DNA of 52,473 nucleotides from Acetobacter malorum (GCF_001580615.1 NZ_LHZC01000033.1:1-52473), one strand, 5' to 3'; positions 1 to 10,700 are shown, counted from the stretch's first letter. Program-made: numbers and translations. Notes: generated by a model not told the origin, from the sequence alone.

Positions 1-193
1 CCAATTTTCAAAGGGATAGCCGTAGGATTATCTTCTCTGCCTTCGCTCAATCCCTCGAAAACGCCCTCGTGAACCTGAGAAAGACAGCAGCAAAGGAAAC
101 CCGACAGTTCTCCCCTCCCCTTTCCAACGCTGGTGGAAGGCTTGGGGTTGCTGATATGTCGGACTATTCCTGCTTCTAAGAGTGGACTTCATT

Positions 194-640
194 ATGCCGT
201 CACCCAGCCAGCCGCCCATTATCCATATTGCGACCGCCCTGATCTTTAACGACAAAGCTCAGACGCTTCTGGTCCGAAAGAAAGGCTCTCGCTTCTTCAT
301 GCAGGCAGGCGGCAAGATTGATGCGCAGGAAACTGCGGCTCAGGCTCTTGCCAGAGAACTGAAGGAAGAGCTGGGGATTACGGTCTCTCTGAACGAGAAC
401 GATTTTCTGGGTTCATTCACTGCGGAAGCCGCGAACGAACCCGGCCACCTTATTCAGGCGGAAGTGTTCCGGATGACCTTGTCCGCGCCTGTCACCGCAC
501 AGGCGGAAATTGCGGAAGTCATCTGGGTTGATCCGGCAACAGCCCCACAGGAGCAGTTAGCTCCCCTCACCCGTGACACGCTGATGCCTTTGGCAAGAAA
601 TATCCTGCACTCCGCCAACCCGGTCGGCGGAGAGGCTTAA
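194..640 (+). CDS. NUDIX hydrolase
   Basis: Small cytosolic pyrophosphohydrolase of the NUDIX family, 148 residues. The NUDIX box is complete: GKIDAQE supplies the Gx5E part, followed seven residues later by RELKEELGI (REUxEExGU), whose glutamates bind the catalytic metal. Substrates in this family are nucleoside diphosphates linked to another moiety; nothing visible fixes the substrate, although the short one-domain form resembles MutT-like housekeeping enzymes. I place the start at the ATG at 194; a GTG in frame at 182 would add four residues. It converges on the uvrA-like gene, with the two stops only 8 bp apart. Family certain, substrate unknown. Confidence 0.85.
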   Translation: MPSPSQPPIIHIATALIFNDKAQTLLVRKKGSRFFMQAGGKIDAQETAAQALARELKEELGITVSLNENDFLGSFTAEAANEPGHLIQAEVFRMTLSAPVTAQAEIAEVIWVDPATAPQEQLAPLTRDTLMPLARNILHSANPVGGEA

Positions 641-648
641 CTCTCTTC

Positions 649-3168
649 TTATATATAACGTGCCAGGAAGGGGGCTGTTTTGCTTTGAGGCTGAGCCGCG
701 ACATCCTTCGGGGTTCCTGCGGCGACAATATGCCCCCCATCCTCACCTGCACCCGGCCCCAGATCAATCACCCAGTCACTCGCTGCGGCGACCCGCATAT
801 CGTGTTCCGCCAGCACGACGCTGTTGTTCTGGTCCACCAGTGTCCGCAACTGGCGCATCAGACGATCCACATCTGAGGGGTGCAGACCGGTTGTGGGTTC
901 ATCCAGCACATACAAGACATGGCCTGACCGACGTTTCTGCAGTTCCGTGGCCAGCTTGATACGCTGCGCCTCCCCGCCAGAAAGCTCTGTTGCGGGCTGA
1001 CCAAGCCTCAGATAACCCAGACCGCCCTGCTGCAACGTGTCAAACCCGTGTGCAATATTGGGTTCCGGCGCAAAAAAATCATGCGCCTCGTCCACACTCA
1101 TCCCCAGCACGTCAGCAATGGTCTTGCCGCGCAAGGTGACTTCCAGCACTTCCGGCTTGTAGCGTGTGCCATGACATTCCGGGCACGGCGCATACACGCT
1201 CGGCAGGAAGAGCAGTTCCACCATCACGGAACCTACGCCCTCACATTTGGGGCAACGGCCCTTGGCGACATTGAACGAGAACCAGCCCGCGTCAAACCGT
1301 CTCTTCCGCGCTTCCGGCGTCGCAGCAAAAGCCTGACGGATCAGATCGAACAGCCCGGTATAAGTCGCCAGATTGGAACGGGGTGTGCGGCCAATGGGCT
1401 TCTGGTCAATTACCACCAGCCGTTTGATCTTGCTCAGACCGGAAACCACCTTGCCTACAGGCTGACCGGGTTCACTATCGAGAAGAGGCGCATCATCCCC
1501 TTCTTCCGTCGTCGTTTCCGTCTCAATCGGCTGGCCCAAAGCTTTCCCGACGACAGAGACCAGCGCCTGCCCCACAAGGCTGGATTTACCAGAACCAGAC
1601 ACACCCGTAACAGAAACCAGCACGCCCAGCGGCAGGGAAAGACTGACGTCGCTCAGGTTGTTCCAGCAGATGCCAGACAGCTCCAGCCAACCCGCCGGCT
1701 TACGAGGCGGCGTATCCCGATGCGCTGGCGGGTTAAACAGATAAGGCCGCGTGCGGGACTCTTTAACCGCCTTCAGGCCCTCCGGCGGCCCGCTATACAG
1801 AACGCGGCCGCCACGCTCACCGGCATCTGGCCCGACATCCACCAGCCATTGCGCCCGCCGGATAACATCCGGATTATGCTCAACCACCAGCAGGGAGTTG
1901 CCCGCTTCAAGCAGACCATCAAGGGCACGCAGCAAAGCCTGAGTATCCGCCGGATGCAGGCCGGAACTGGGTTCATCCAGCACATACACCACCCCGAACA
2001 GGTTGGAGCGGATCTGCGTGCCCAGCCGTAACCGCTGATACTCACCGGGGGAGAGCGTCTGAACCGGCCGACTGAGTTGCAGATAGCCCAGACCGAGGTC
2101 GAGCAGCACATCAATGCGCTCAATCAGCGCCTCAACAATGCCTTGGGCCGCGAGAGTTGTGGCGTCTTTCTGCGTCAGCCCAGCCAGAGCCGAGCGCAAT
2201 GCGTTCTGAATATGTTTGAGGGGAAGCTCTGACAGGTCTGCGATATTGCGCCCGTCAAACGTGACCTTCAGCGCATCCGGGTTGAGGCGCTGCCCATGAC
2301 AAACAGGGCACGGCGCGCTGACCATGAAGGACGCTGCCCGCGCCCGCATCTTGGCGCTCTGGGATTTTGTAAAGGTTTGCAGCACATACTGACGCGCACC
2401 GGTGAAGGTTCCGTTATAGCCCGGTGGGTCACCGCGTTTGATGGAAGCCAGCACTTCCTCATGCGTCAGACCGGAATAGACCGGCTCGGTCGGGGTTTCC
2501 TCCGTATAGAGGATCCAGTCCCGCGTTTTTTTGGGTAGGTCACGCCAGGGCGTATCAACATCCACGCCGCGCGTAATGAGGATATCCCGCAGGTTCTGCC
2601 CCTGCCATGCCGTGGGCCATGCTGCCACAGCCCGCTGGCGAATGGTCAGGCTATCATCCGGCACAAGTGTTTGCTCGGTCACATCATAAATACGGCCCAT
2701 GCCGTGGCAGCGGGGACAGGCCCCCATCGGCGTATTGGGCGAGAAAGATTCTGCTTCCAGCCGGGATAACCCCGGCGGATACGTTCCTGCGCGGGAATAG
2801 AGCATGCGCAGGAGGTTGGAGAGCGTGGTGACACTCCCGACAGATGAGCGCCCGCTACTTCCGCCGCGTTGCTGCTGCAGAGCCACTGCGGGGGGCAGAC
2901 CATCAATCGCATCCACCGCCGGAACCGGCATCTGGTTAAACAGGCGCCGCGCATAGGGTGAGACAGATTCCAGATAGCGCCGCTGCGCTTCTGCATAAAT
3001 TGTGCCGAAGGCGAGCGAGGACTTGCCTGACCCGGACACCCCGGTGAACACCACAAGCTGGTCTCGCGGTAAGGCGACATCGACATTTTTGAGGTTATGT
3101 TCGCGCGCCCCACGGACGCGGATCATGGTGTGAGGGTCGATCGGGGTGGTTTTTGTCTGCTCGTCCAT
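649..3168 (-). CDS. uvrA: UvrA-family excinuclease ABC ATPase, short form
   Basis: DNA-damage-recognition ATPase of the UvrA family, about 839 residues, shorter than canonical UvrA (about 940-950). Two ABC modules are visible: a Walker A GVSGSGKSS near the N-terminus and an identical one past the middle, each with zinc-type CPxC pairs (CPRCHG, CPVCHG, CPKCEG, CPECHG). The second module has a normal signature LSGGEAQR, while the first has the degenerate LSPGEYQR. Length and signature suggest the second UvrA class (UvrA2-like, sometimes linked to drug tolerance) rather than the housekeeping copy; this assignment is inferred. The start is uncertain: ATG at 3168, or a GTG at 3177 that would add three residues. 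Divergent from mobB. No uvrB or uvrC lies in the window. Confidence 0.85.
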   Translation of the reverse strand: MDEQTKTTPIDPHTMIRVRGAREHNLKNVDVALPRDQLVVFTGVSGSGKSSLAFGTIYAEAQRRYLESVSPYARRLFNQMPVPAVDAIDGLPPAVALQQQRGGSSGRSSVGSVTTLSNLLRMLYSRAGTYPPGLSRLEAESFSPNTPMGACPRCHGMGRIYDVTEQTLVPDDSLTIRQRAVAAWPTAWQGQNLRDILITRGVDVDTPWRDLPKKTRDWILYTEETPTEPVYSGLTHEEVLASIKRGDPPGYNGTFTGARQYVLQTFTKSQSAKMRARAASFMVSAPCPVCHGQRLNPDALKVTFDGRNIADLSELPLKHIQNALRSALAGLTQKDATTLAAQGIVEALIERIDVLLDLGLGYLQLSRPVQTLSPGEYQRLRLGTQIRSNLFGVVYVLDEPSSGLHPADTQALLRALDGLLEAGNSLLVVEHNPDVIRRAQWLVDVGPDAGERGGRVLYSGPPEGLKAVKESRTRPYLFNPPAHRDTPPRKPAGWLELSGICWNNLSDVSLSLPLGVLVSVTGVSGSGKSSLVGQALVSVVGKALGQPIETETTTEEGDDAPLLDSEPGQPVGKVVSGLSKIKRLVVIDQKPIGRTPRSNLATYTGLFDLIRQAFAATPEARKRRFDAGWFSFNVAKGRCPKCEGVGSVMVELLFLPSVYAPCPECHGTRYKPEVLEVTLRGKTIADVLGMSVDEAHDFFAPEPNIAHGFDTLQQGGLGYLRLGQPATELSGGEAQRIKLATELQKRRSGHVLYVLDEPTTGLHPSDVDRLMRQLRTLVDQNNSVVLAEHDMRVAAASDWVIDLGPGAGEDGGHIVAAGTPKDVAAQPQSKTAPFLARYI

Positions 3169-3304
3169 ACCTCGCACTATACAGCTTCTGGCAGGCAGGG
3201 AACCGCTGCTCGCTCCCGCAATCTGTCAGACTTGCCATGCGTGACACGCTCCCCCTTCCCCACCCCGACACGTATGATAAAGCGAGGCGGACAAGACCGG
3301 AGAC

Positions 3305-3847
3305 ATGGCCATGACAAACCCTATCAGACATCAGGCCATTTTTGGCATCACGGGCCGGAGTGGGTCAGGGAAAACGCATCTGCTGGCCCGTCTGCTGCCC
3401 GCCCTTCGGGCGCGGGGTTTGCGCGTTTCCACCATCAAACACACGCACCACGCCATTGATATCGACAAGCCCGGCAAGGACTCCTTCGTGCATAGAGAAG
3501 CTGGTGCGTCAGAAGTGATGCTGGCCACACCGGACCGCTGGGTTTTGCAGCATACCCAACCTGACGCACCTTTTACGCTGCCGGACCTGCTGGCCCGCAT
3601 GACGCCGGTGGATCTGATCCTGATTGAAGGGTTCCACACGACAGTGCCTGCCTGCCTTGAGATCTATCGCCCCAGTGTGGGCAAAGACCCTCTCTTTATG
3701 ACGCAAAGCAATATTGTCGCGGTTGCGACTGATGCGACTGATGCGCCTGAGGCCGTCCCGGCACCGCTTGCTACGCTCGACCTGAACGATACGGAAGCGC
3801 TGGCCGCGTTTATTCTGGAGCGGGCTGTTCAGATCCCGGTAGGCTGA
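3305..3847 (+). CDS. mobB: Molybdopterin-guanine dinucleotide biosynthesis protein MobB
   Basis: Small GTP-binding protein that assists MobA in attaching GMP to molybdopterin, giving the bis-MGD cofactor used by formate dehydrogenase. The 180-residue length is typical. The P-loop G-RSGS-GKT is at residues 17-24. It is followed by the MobB-typical STIKHTHH segment and a later DLILIEGFH motif. The Shine-Dalgarno GGAG at 3297-3300 is better spaced for a second in-frame ATG at 3311 than for 3305, so the protein may be two residues shorter. Its 3' end overlaps the 3' end of moeA on the other strand by 19 bp. Its neighbours (moeA and the formate dehydrogenase operon) fit the role. No mobA is seen in the window. 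Confidence 0.92.
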   Translation: MAMTNPIRHQAIFGITGRSGSGKTHLLARLLPALRARGLRVSTIKHTHHAIDIDKPGKDSFVHREAGASEVMLATPDRWVLQHTQPDAPFTLPDLLARMTPVDLILIEGFHTTVPACLEIYRPSVGKDPLFMTQSNIVAVATDATDAPEAVPAPLATLDLNDTEALAAFILERAVQIPVG

Positions 3848-5076
3848 AGCGGCAGAACCCAACGAGTTTGCCCCGGTTCCACCGGCGCTTCAGGATCAAC
3901 CCGCAGCAAGGCCGAAGCCCGGGAAAACACGATAATATCGGACGCTCCCACAGTGGGCAGCATAGACAAACGCCAGCCTTGAGGCTCGGGGTGGCAGGCC
4001 ACCGGGATAAAATGCGTTGTGCCTGCAACGGGTGTAAACGCAAAATCCGCCACACCCGGGACCATGGGCGCAGACGCTGAGGCTCCCATTACAACCCGCA
4101 GGTAAGGCAGAAGAAACACCAGCGCACAGATGGCAGACGCGCCAGGATTGCCCGGCAGGCAAAAAGCCTTACGATTACCCTTTGTCATAACCGTCAGCGG
4201 TTTGCCGGGGCGGATTGTTACCCCTCGGAATACCGTCTGCGCGCCAAGGCTGCTGAGTGCATCCAGCACATTATCCGTCTGCCCGACAGAAATACCGCCG
4301 GTGGTGACCAGCACATCAGCTTCAGCCCATGCCTGCGCCAGTGTCTCGCTGAGTTTCTGCTCATTATCTGAGGGAACGGAATGCAGCGTCACCTCTGCCC
4401 CGGTCTCACGCAGCAAGGCGGCCAGCATGGGAGAATTTGAATCGGCACGGGCGTCTGATGCATCCGCAGCTAGTTCGGCCCCGTTTGAAACCACGGCAAC
4501 GCGCACAGGGCGGACGACGGCGATATCCGTAATCCCCTGACACGCCAGAAGCGCCGTATGCCGCCAGTCCAGACGGGTGCCTCGTGTAAGAAGGATGTCG
4601 CCTTTGGAGAATTCCTCCCCTGCCCGCCGGATATTGGCACCTTGATCGGCAAGCATCTTGGCGGGCGTTACGCAACCGGCTTGGGTCAGGCGCATCCGTT
4701 CCTTAGCCATCACGCAATCCGCCCCCTGCGGGATGCGCGCGCCAGTCAGAATGCCGAGCGCCTGCCCCGCTGGGAGAGGCAGCGGCATGTCGCCCGCAGC
4801 CGTTTGCCCGGCAACGGGCAGACCGTCCGGAGCGGCCTGCATGGCAGCATGATCAAACGCATAGCCATCCATGGCGGAAATATCGGCTTCAGGCCGGGCT
4901 GTGACGGCGCGTACATCTTCAGCGGCAATACGCCCGGCAGCTTCAGCAAGCGGAACGCGCATACTTTGCAGAGGGGCGCTCTTCGCGCACTCGGCAATCA
5001 GCCGTAATGCGGTGTCACACGCCACCATGCTCGTAAAACTGTTCCGCATTGTCGGAAAAATCCTGTCCTGAAACAT
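3829..5076 (-). CDS. moeA: Molybdopterin molybdotransferase MoeA
   Basis: Inserts molybdate into adenylylated molybdopterin, the last common step of Moco synthesis. It is 415 residues, the usual length. Recognisable blocks are DISAMDGYAF near residue 65, GILTGARIPQGAD, the VLVTTGGISVGQTDNV segment of the MoeA/MogA fold, and CLPGNPGASAICA. It is the last gene of the formate dehydrogenase operon, 35 bp after fdhE. Both formate dehydrogenase and xanthine dehydrogenase, encoded nearby, need its product. The start is not certain: ATG at 5076 has GGAG four bases upstream, and in-frame ATGs at 5049 and 5028 are alternatives, since homologous sequence only becomes obvious after that point. Confidence 0.93.
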   Translation of the reverse strand: MFQDRIFPTMRNSFTSMVACDTALRLIAECAKSAPLQSMRVPLAEAAGRIAAEDVRAVTARPEADISAMDGYAFDHAAMQAAPDGLPVAGQTAAGDMPLPLPAGQALGILTGARIPQGADCVMAKERMRLTQAGCVTPAKMLADQGANIRRAGEEFSKGDILLTRGTRLDWRHTALLACQGITDIAVVRPVRVAVVSNGAELAADASDARADSNSPMLAALLRETGAEVTLHSVPSDNEQKLSETLAQAWAEADVLVTTGGISVGQTDNVLDALSSLGAQTVFRGVTIRPGKPLTVMTKGNRKAFCLPGNPGASAICALVFLLPYLRVVMGASASAPMVPGVADFAFTPVAGTTHFIPVACHPEPQGWRLSMLPTVGASDIIVFSRASALLRVDPEAPVEPGQTRWVLPLQPTGI

Positions 5077-5111
5077 CCGGCTCCGGAAAGCCGCCCTGCT
5101 ACGGCCAGCCT

Positions 5112-6092
5112 TTAGGCCGGAAGGGCGAACGGGTTCAGCGCCGCCCGGATGAAGCCCTGATCTTCAAGCGCTGCATCCAGCACGACAGTTGCCAGATCAT
5201 CCGCGAGCACTTCCAGCGCGGGATCCCGGTCCAGCCGGAAGAGTTTCACGTAACTCTTACAATCCCCGCAGGTTTCCGCCTGTATGGGGGCGTTTGTGTT
5301 CTCGAAGGACCAGTAATCAATATGATCCGTCGCATCACACACGCTGCATGTGGCCCGCACTTTATGCCAGCGCGTTTCACACAGGCTGCACTGGAGATAC
5401 CGCAGCCCTTCCCGATCCCCCGTCAGAACCAGCGCTCCAGAGGGCGGTGCACCACAACAGGGGCACGCGCCACCTTCTGACCGACGCTGTTTCAGCGCCT
5501 TGTCCTCATCTGCCAGCAAGGCAATGGCCTGCGCCCAGAAAACAGAGAGTGCCGCCCATAAAAAGACAGCCGCCCCGGCATCAACCTGATCATACTGTCC
5601 GGACAGCAGCGCATAGGCCTGCGTGGCCAGAACGTCCGGCTTTTCTGCAGCCAGAACTTTTAGAGCGTCCTGCGTTTCCGCCGGAAGCTGAGCGCCGGCA
5701 TCCTCCACAAGCGCTGAGAAGGCTTTCTGCCAGTACAGACTTTTCTCCAGCATGTCCTGCGTGGGGATATCGGGAGAGGTATTTTTGCCGCGCAGCAGAA
5801 CCCGAACGGACTCGGCGTCCGCAAGGCTCAGCGGGCTTCTCGCCAGCAGACGCCCCTGTGCCGCCACAAGGCCAGACAGAAAGCTGAAATACCCGGCGTT
5901 TATTTCCTCAGCCTCGGCAGAAGACGGCTCATTCTGAGCCGCCTCTTTCACCAGCTGAAAAGCCAGTTCTTCAAGCCGGGCCGAGCGGCGCGCATAGAGC
6001 GCCTCAAGCTTAGGGAAAATAACAGGCTCGATAGCGGGAACGCCGGGAATCCGCTTATCGAGTGAAGGAATATCTGAGTGGTCTGTGATCAT
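5112..6092 (-). CDS. fdhE: Formate dehydrogenase accessory protein FdhE
   Basis: Cytosolic maturation factor for respiratory formate dehydrogenases, 326 residues. The C-terminal half has the diagnostic rubredoxin-like pairs of CxxC motifs: CPCC, CSLC, CSVC and CGDC, which bind iron in the characterised E. coli protein. The N-terminal half is helical and less conserved. The ATG overlaps the stop of fdoI by four bases (ATGA), so translation is coupled with the enzyme subunits. FdhE is known to interact with the catalytic subunit before Tat export. The companion sulfurtransferase FdhD is not in this window and must be encoded elsewhere if this enzyme is active. Confidence 0.93.
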   Translation of the reverse strand: MITDHSDIPSLDKRIPGVPAIEPVIFPKLEALYARRSARLEELAFQLVKEAAQNEPSSAEAEEINAGYFSFLSGLVAAQGRLLARSPLSLADAESVRVLLRGKNTSPDIPTQDMLEKSLYWQKAFSALVEDAGAQLPAETQDALKVLAAEKPDVLATQAYALLSGQYDQVDAGAAVFLWAALSVFWAQAIALLADEDKALKQRRSEGGACPCCGAPPSGALVLTGDREGLRYLQCSLCETRWHKVRATCSVCDATDHIDYWSFENTNAPIQAETCGDCKSYVKLFRLDRDPALEVLADDLATVVLDAALEDQGFIRAALNPFALPA

Positions 6093-6742
6093 GAATGATG
6101 CTTTGCCGGAGTATCCTTGGAGGGTGCAACCTCTTCCTCATACCACCGGTCATGATGCTGCTTGGCCCATGCGCGGGAGACGTAGCCCGTCAGCATGCCC
6201 GTTACAGACCCACGCACCCAGATACCCATATAGATATGGCCAATCACCAGCAGGATCAGGCCAAGGCCGGCCAGAGAGTGTGCCAGCAACGCCAGACGAA
6301 TGGCCGGAATTGGGAAATACCCGGCAAAGTAAGGCCGCCATGCCACCACGCCGGTTGCAAACAGAGCGCTGATCAGCGCCATGATGCACCAGAACAGGAT
6401 TTTCTGCCCGGCGTTATATTTGCCAATTTTCAGCGGCTTGGTGTGCTTGTTCATCAGAACATCCACAATGTTCCGAAACCACGTCACGTCCGTTCTGACC
6501 GGCATGTTGTGGTGCACAAAGCGGAAGAACATGCAGATCAACAGCACGAACACCACCGTGCCGAGGAACGGGTGCAGCATTCGCGCCAGCTGAGGCGTGC
6601 CCAGCACACCGTTCATCCAGCTCAGGCTGGGAAAAAACCATGACAGGCCAGACATGGCGACCAGAAAGAAGCAGGCCACCATCGTCCAGTGGCACATGCG
6701 GTCCACAAATTTGGTCCGCAGGATAAGTTTTTTGGTGTCCAT
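6089..6742 (-). CDS. fdoI: Formate dehydrogenase cytochrome b556 (gamma) subunit
   Basis: Integral membrane diheme cytochrome b, 217 residues, the family's usual size. It anchors the periplasmic alpha and beta subunits and hands electrons to the quinone pool. Four hydrophobic segments are visible (about residues 15-38, 53-75, 110-135 and 148-172). Candidate haem-ligand histidines are in RMCHW, RFVHHNM, LAHSLAG and IGHIYMG. It lies two bases after fdoH and overlaps fdhE by four bases, so it is the third gene of a tight operon. The histidine-rich hydrophilic tail ends in AKHHS. Confidence 0.93.
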   Translation of the reverse strand: MDTKKLILRTKFVDRMCHWTMVACFFLVAMSGLSWFFPSLSWMNGVLGTPQLARMLHPFLGTVVFVLLICMFFRFVHHNMPVRTDVTWFRNIVDVLMNKHTKPLKIGKYNAGQKILFWCIMALISALFATGVVAWRPYFAGYFPIPAIRLALLAHSLAGLGLILLVIGHIYMGIWVRGSVTGMLTGYVSRAWAKQHHDRWYEEEVAPSKDTPAKHHS

Positions 6743-6744
6743 GG

Positions 6745-7707
6745 TTATTCCCTCCCTGCGGGATGCTCATCCTGAGCCGTATCAGACGCTGCCACAGTCT
6801 CTTTTTCTTCCGGCTGCTTTGCGGGCTCAGCCTCAGGGTCCGGGATATCAACCGTGTTGGGGCCAACCCCGACATAGTGGGCAAATGCCCCGGCCAGTGT
6901 GGCGATAAAGCCCAGCGCGCCAACCGGTTTCAGCCACTCTTTCCAGCCCCGCACAAACGGGCTGATATGCGGGTCTTTCGGCAGACGGTGATACATTTCC
7001 GGCTTGTCGGCATGGGTCAGCACATACATCACATGCGTGCCGCCAACGCCCTGCGGGTCATACAGCCCGGCCCCGTCGTGCCCGCGGCTTTTCAGCTCTT
7101 CAATACGGGTGGCGGCAAGATCCTTCATTTCAGCCTTGGAGCCGAAGGAGATCGCACCCGTCGGGCAGGTTTTCACGCAGGCGGGTTCCTGCCCAACGCT
7201 CACACGGTCTGCACACAGGGTGCATTTGTAAGCCTTGTTATCTTTCTTGTTGATGCGCGGCACATCGAAGGGGCAGCCGGCAATGCAGTAGCCACACCCA
7301 ATGCACTGGTCGGACTGGAAATCAACAATACCGTTCGCAAACTGCACAATCGCGCCGGGGCTTGGACAGGCTTTCAGGCAGCCCGGCTCCTCGCAATGCA
7401 TGCAGCCTTCTTTACGCAGAAGCCATTCCAGAGTGCCGCTTTCATCTTCCACTTCATCAAAGCGAATGACTGTCCAGGTTTCCGCCGTCAGATCCGCCGG
7501 GTTGTCATACACCCCGACGTTATGACCAACGTCATCCCGCAGATCATTCCATTCTGAACACGCGACCTGACACCCCTTGCACCCTGTGCAAATGGAGACG
7601 TCAATCAGCTTGGCGACTTCCTGCTGATGATCACGCGCCTGCGGAGCAGGTGTGAGACCATTGGTTGCGGACCGCCTGATGATGTCCTGTGATTGCATTC
7701 CCATCAT
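6745..7707 (-). CDS. fdoH: Formate dehydrogenase iron-sulfur (beta) subunit
   Basis: Electron-transfer subunit with four [4Fe-4S] clusters, 320 residues. The four cysteine groups are [40 protein letters not shown] and CTLC...CVKTCP. A single hydrophobic helix near residues 255-280 (about [20 protein letters not shown]) is the expected membrane anchor. The acidic C-terminal tail, rich in Glu and Pro, follows it. The subunit is co-exported with the Tat-dependent alpha subunit in characterised systems. Start: GAGG lies four bases before the first of two adjacent ATGs. It begins six bases after the fdoG stop. Confidence 0.95.
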   Translation of the reverse strand: MMGMQSQDIIRRSATNGLTPAPQARDHQQEVAKLIDVSICTGCKGCQVACSEWNDLRDDVGHNVGVYDNPADLTAETWTVIRFDEVEDESGTLEWLLRKEGCMHCEEPGCLKACPSPGAIVQFANGIVDFQSDQCIGCGYCIAGCPFDVPRINKKDNKAYKCTLCADRVSVGQEPACVKTCPTGAISFGSKAEMKDLAATRIEELKSRGHDGAGLYDPQGVGGTHVMYVLTHADKPEMYHRLPKDPHISPFVRGWKEWLKPVGALGFIATLAGAFAHYVGVGPNTVDIPDPEAEPAKQPEEKETVAASDTAQDEHPAGRE

Positions 7708-7713
7708 TCCACC

Positions 7714-10700
7714 TCAGGCTTTTTCAACGTTAACAAGGAAGGCCTTGAATTCCGGCGTCTGGGAGTTTGCATCCCCCACGGCCGGGCTCAGCGTATTGGC
7801 CAGAAAGCCTTTGCGCGTTGCCCCTTCAAAACCCCAGTGACAGGGGATGCCGATCTGGTCGAGCTCACGCCCCATCACATTCAGGGTACGGATGCGCTTG
7901 GTCACCACGGCCTTGGCTTCAATATACCCGCGCTGAGACGAAACTTTCACTTTATCCCCCGCCGCAATATTCAGGCGGCCAGCCAGCTTCTCACCAATCT
8001 CAATAAACTGTTCCGGCTGCGCGATGGCGTTCAGACGGGAATGCTTCGTCCAGTGCCGGAAAAGCTCGGTAATGGAATAGGTGGTCGCCACATAAGGAAA
8101 ATTCTTATGCTCACCCATGCGGGCACGGTCATCCTTGAGCACACGGGCTGTCGGATTGTACGTAACCTTGGGGTGCAGCGGGTTGTTCGCCAGCGGTGTT
8201 TCTGTCGGTTCATACTGCTCCGGGAACGGGCCATCGACCATCCCACCGCAGGCAAACAGACGCCCCAGACCATCCGGCTGCATGATGAAGGGGCTGACCC
8301 CACTGCCGGGCGGTGACGTGGGCGGATAGTCCGGCACATCAGACCCACCCCAGCGCTTGCCATCCCATTCCAGAATCTGGCGTTTGGGGTCCCACGGACG
8401 ACCATCCGGGTCCATGGAGGCACGGTTATACAGAATACGCCGGTTGGCAGGCCACGCCCACGCCCAGCCCGGCGTGCAGCCAAGGCCGGTATCCGTGTTG
8501 TCCCGCCGGGCCATCTGGTTGCCTGCTTGCGTCCAGGAGCCGGCGAACACCCAGCAGAAGCTGGCGGTTGTGCCATCATCCTTCAGCACAGAGAAATCGG
8601 GCAGCAGATGGCCTTTAGGCACCACAACATGGCCCTGCTCATCCGTGATATCGGCCAGTGCATAGCCGTTGCATTCGCGGGCTACTTCTTCCGGCGTCGG
8701 GTCTTCAGGGTCTTTATAGTTCCACTGCATGTTCAGCACAGGCTCGGGGCAGACACCGCCCTCTTTCCTGTAAAGCTCACGCATCTTGGTAAAGATCGTG
8801 CCGATGACCTTGCCATCCTGCCAGGCTTCTCCGGGCGGTGCGGCACCTGCAAAATGCCACTGCAACCAGCGCCCGGAATTGACGATGGAGCCGTTTTCTT
8901 CCGCAAAGCAGGTTGAGGGCAGACGGAAAACTTCTGTCTGGATCTCTTCCGTCTTCACATCATTGAACTGCCCCTCATTCTGCCAGAAAGAGGATGTTTC
9001 CGTGGTCAGCGGATCAATAGTGACAAGGAATTTCAGCTTGGACAGCGCCGCAATGGTCTTGTTTTTGTCCGGCATGGCGGCCAGCGGGTTAAAGCCCTGC
9101 GCGATGTAGCCGTTCACCTTGCCCTGATACATCATGTCAAAATAGGCCAGCATATCGTAGCTGCGGTCCCATTTTGGCAGCCAGTCATAGCCCCAGTTAT
9201 TAGCGGCTGTGGCGTGCTCCCCCCACAGTGTCTTCATCATGCTGACAAAGAATTTCGGCGTATTGTGATAGTAGTTCACCTGTCCGGGCACATCCGCCAC
9301 GGGCGTGGTGGCCTGCAGATAGGTGGCCATATCCTGCTGTTTATCAGACGGCAGGTTCAGATACCCGGGCAGACGCAGGGAAAGCAGGCCCAGATCCGTA
9401 TAACCCTGAATGTTGGAATGGCCACGCAGGGCGTTCATGCCGCCACCGGCCATACCGATATTGCCCAGCAGCAACTGGACCATGGCAGCCGAGCGGATAA
9501 CCTGAGAGCCACTGGTATGATGTGTCCAGCCAAGTGCGAACAGGAAGGTGGACGTCAGGTCCGGCACACTGGTGGAGGCCAGTGTTTCACACACATACAG
9601 GAAGTCTTTCACCGGCGTGCCGCACAGTTGCGTCACCATCTCCGGCGTGTAGCGCTCCACATGTTTGCGCAGAAGGTTGATGACGCAACGCGGGTTCTGG
9701 AGTGTGGGGTCCTGACGGGCAAAGCCCTTCTCGTCCCGCTCATACGTCCAGGAGGATTTATCGTAGGTGCGGTTTGCTGCGTCGTAACCGCTGAAAAGCC
9801 CTTCCTCAAACGCGTAGTCTTCCCGCACAATCAGGGCTGCGTTGGTATAGGCCTTAACGTATTCGTGCTGAATTTTGTCGTGGGACAGCAGATAGTTCGC
9901 CACCCCGAGCATGAATGCCGCATCGGACCCGGCGCGGATGGGCGTATAGAAATCCGCCACCGCAGCACTACGGTTAAAGCGCGGGTCCACGACCAGCACT
10001 TTTGCGCCGTTGCGGATCTTCGCTTCCATCACCCACTTAAAACCAACCGGATGCGCTTCCGCCGGGTTACCGCCCATAATGAGCACGACGTTGGCGTTCT
10101 TGATGTCCACCCAGTTGTTGGTCATCGCCCCGCGCCCGAAGGTGGGTGCGAGAGCGGACACGGTGGGGGCGTGGCAGAGACGGGCCTGACAATCGAGCCC
10201 CAGCATCCCCAGAGAACGGGCGAACTTGAAATCCAGCACACCGGTTTCATTACTGGCGGCGGAAGAGGCCAGCATGCCCGCACTCAACCAGCGGTTGACC
10301 AGCTCCCCTTTTTCATTCCGTTGGATGAAGTTTTTGTCACGATCGTCTTTCAGCAGGCGGGCAATACGGGTCGTCGCCTCGTCCCAACTGATCCGCTTCC
10401 ACTCTTTGGAACCCGGAGCACGGTATTCCGGATACTGCAGACGGCCAGCACTGTGAATGAAATCAACCAGCCCGGCCCCTTTGGGGCAAAGGGAGCCACG
10501 GCTGACGGGGTGATCCGGATCCCCTTCAATATGGAAAATGCTCGGCTTGGCGTTTTTCGCGCCGTCGCCAAGGCTGTACATCAGAATGCCGCAGCCCACG
10601 GAACAGTATGTGCAGTTGTTCCGGGTCTCCTTAGCGCGCAGCAATTTATATTGCCGGGAATCCCCCGCGTAAGCCTTTGGCGGCGCAAAACCCAGAGCGA

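Noticed and set aside
28..255. 75-codon minus-strand frame at the left edge
   Set aside because: Arg/Gly-rich, no family pattern, overlaps the NUDIX start. The first 193 bases hold nothing I can support.
1048..2031. Long open frame on the plus strand opposite the uvrA-like gene (327 codons)
   Set aside because: Antisense shadow: the minus strand encodes a clear UvrA with Walker and zinc motifs, and the plus-strand product has no recognisable fold and is His/Gln/Arg-rich.
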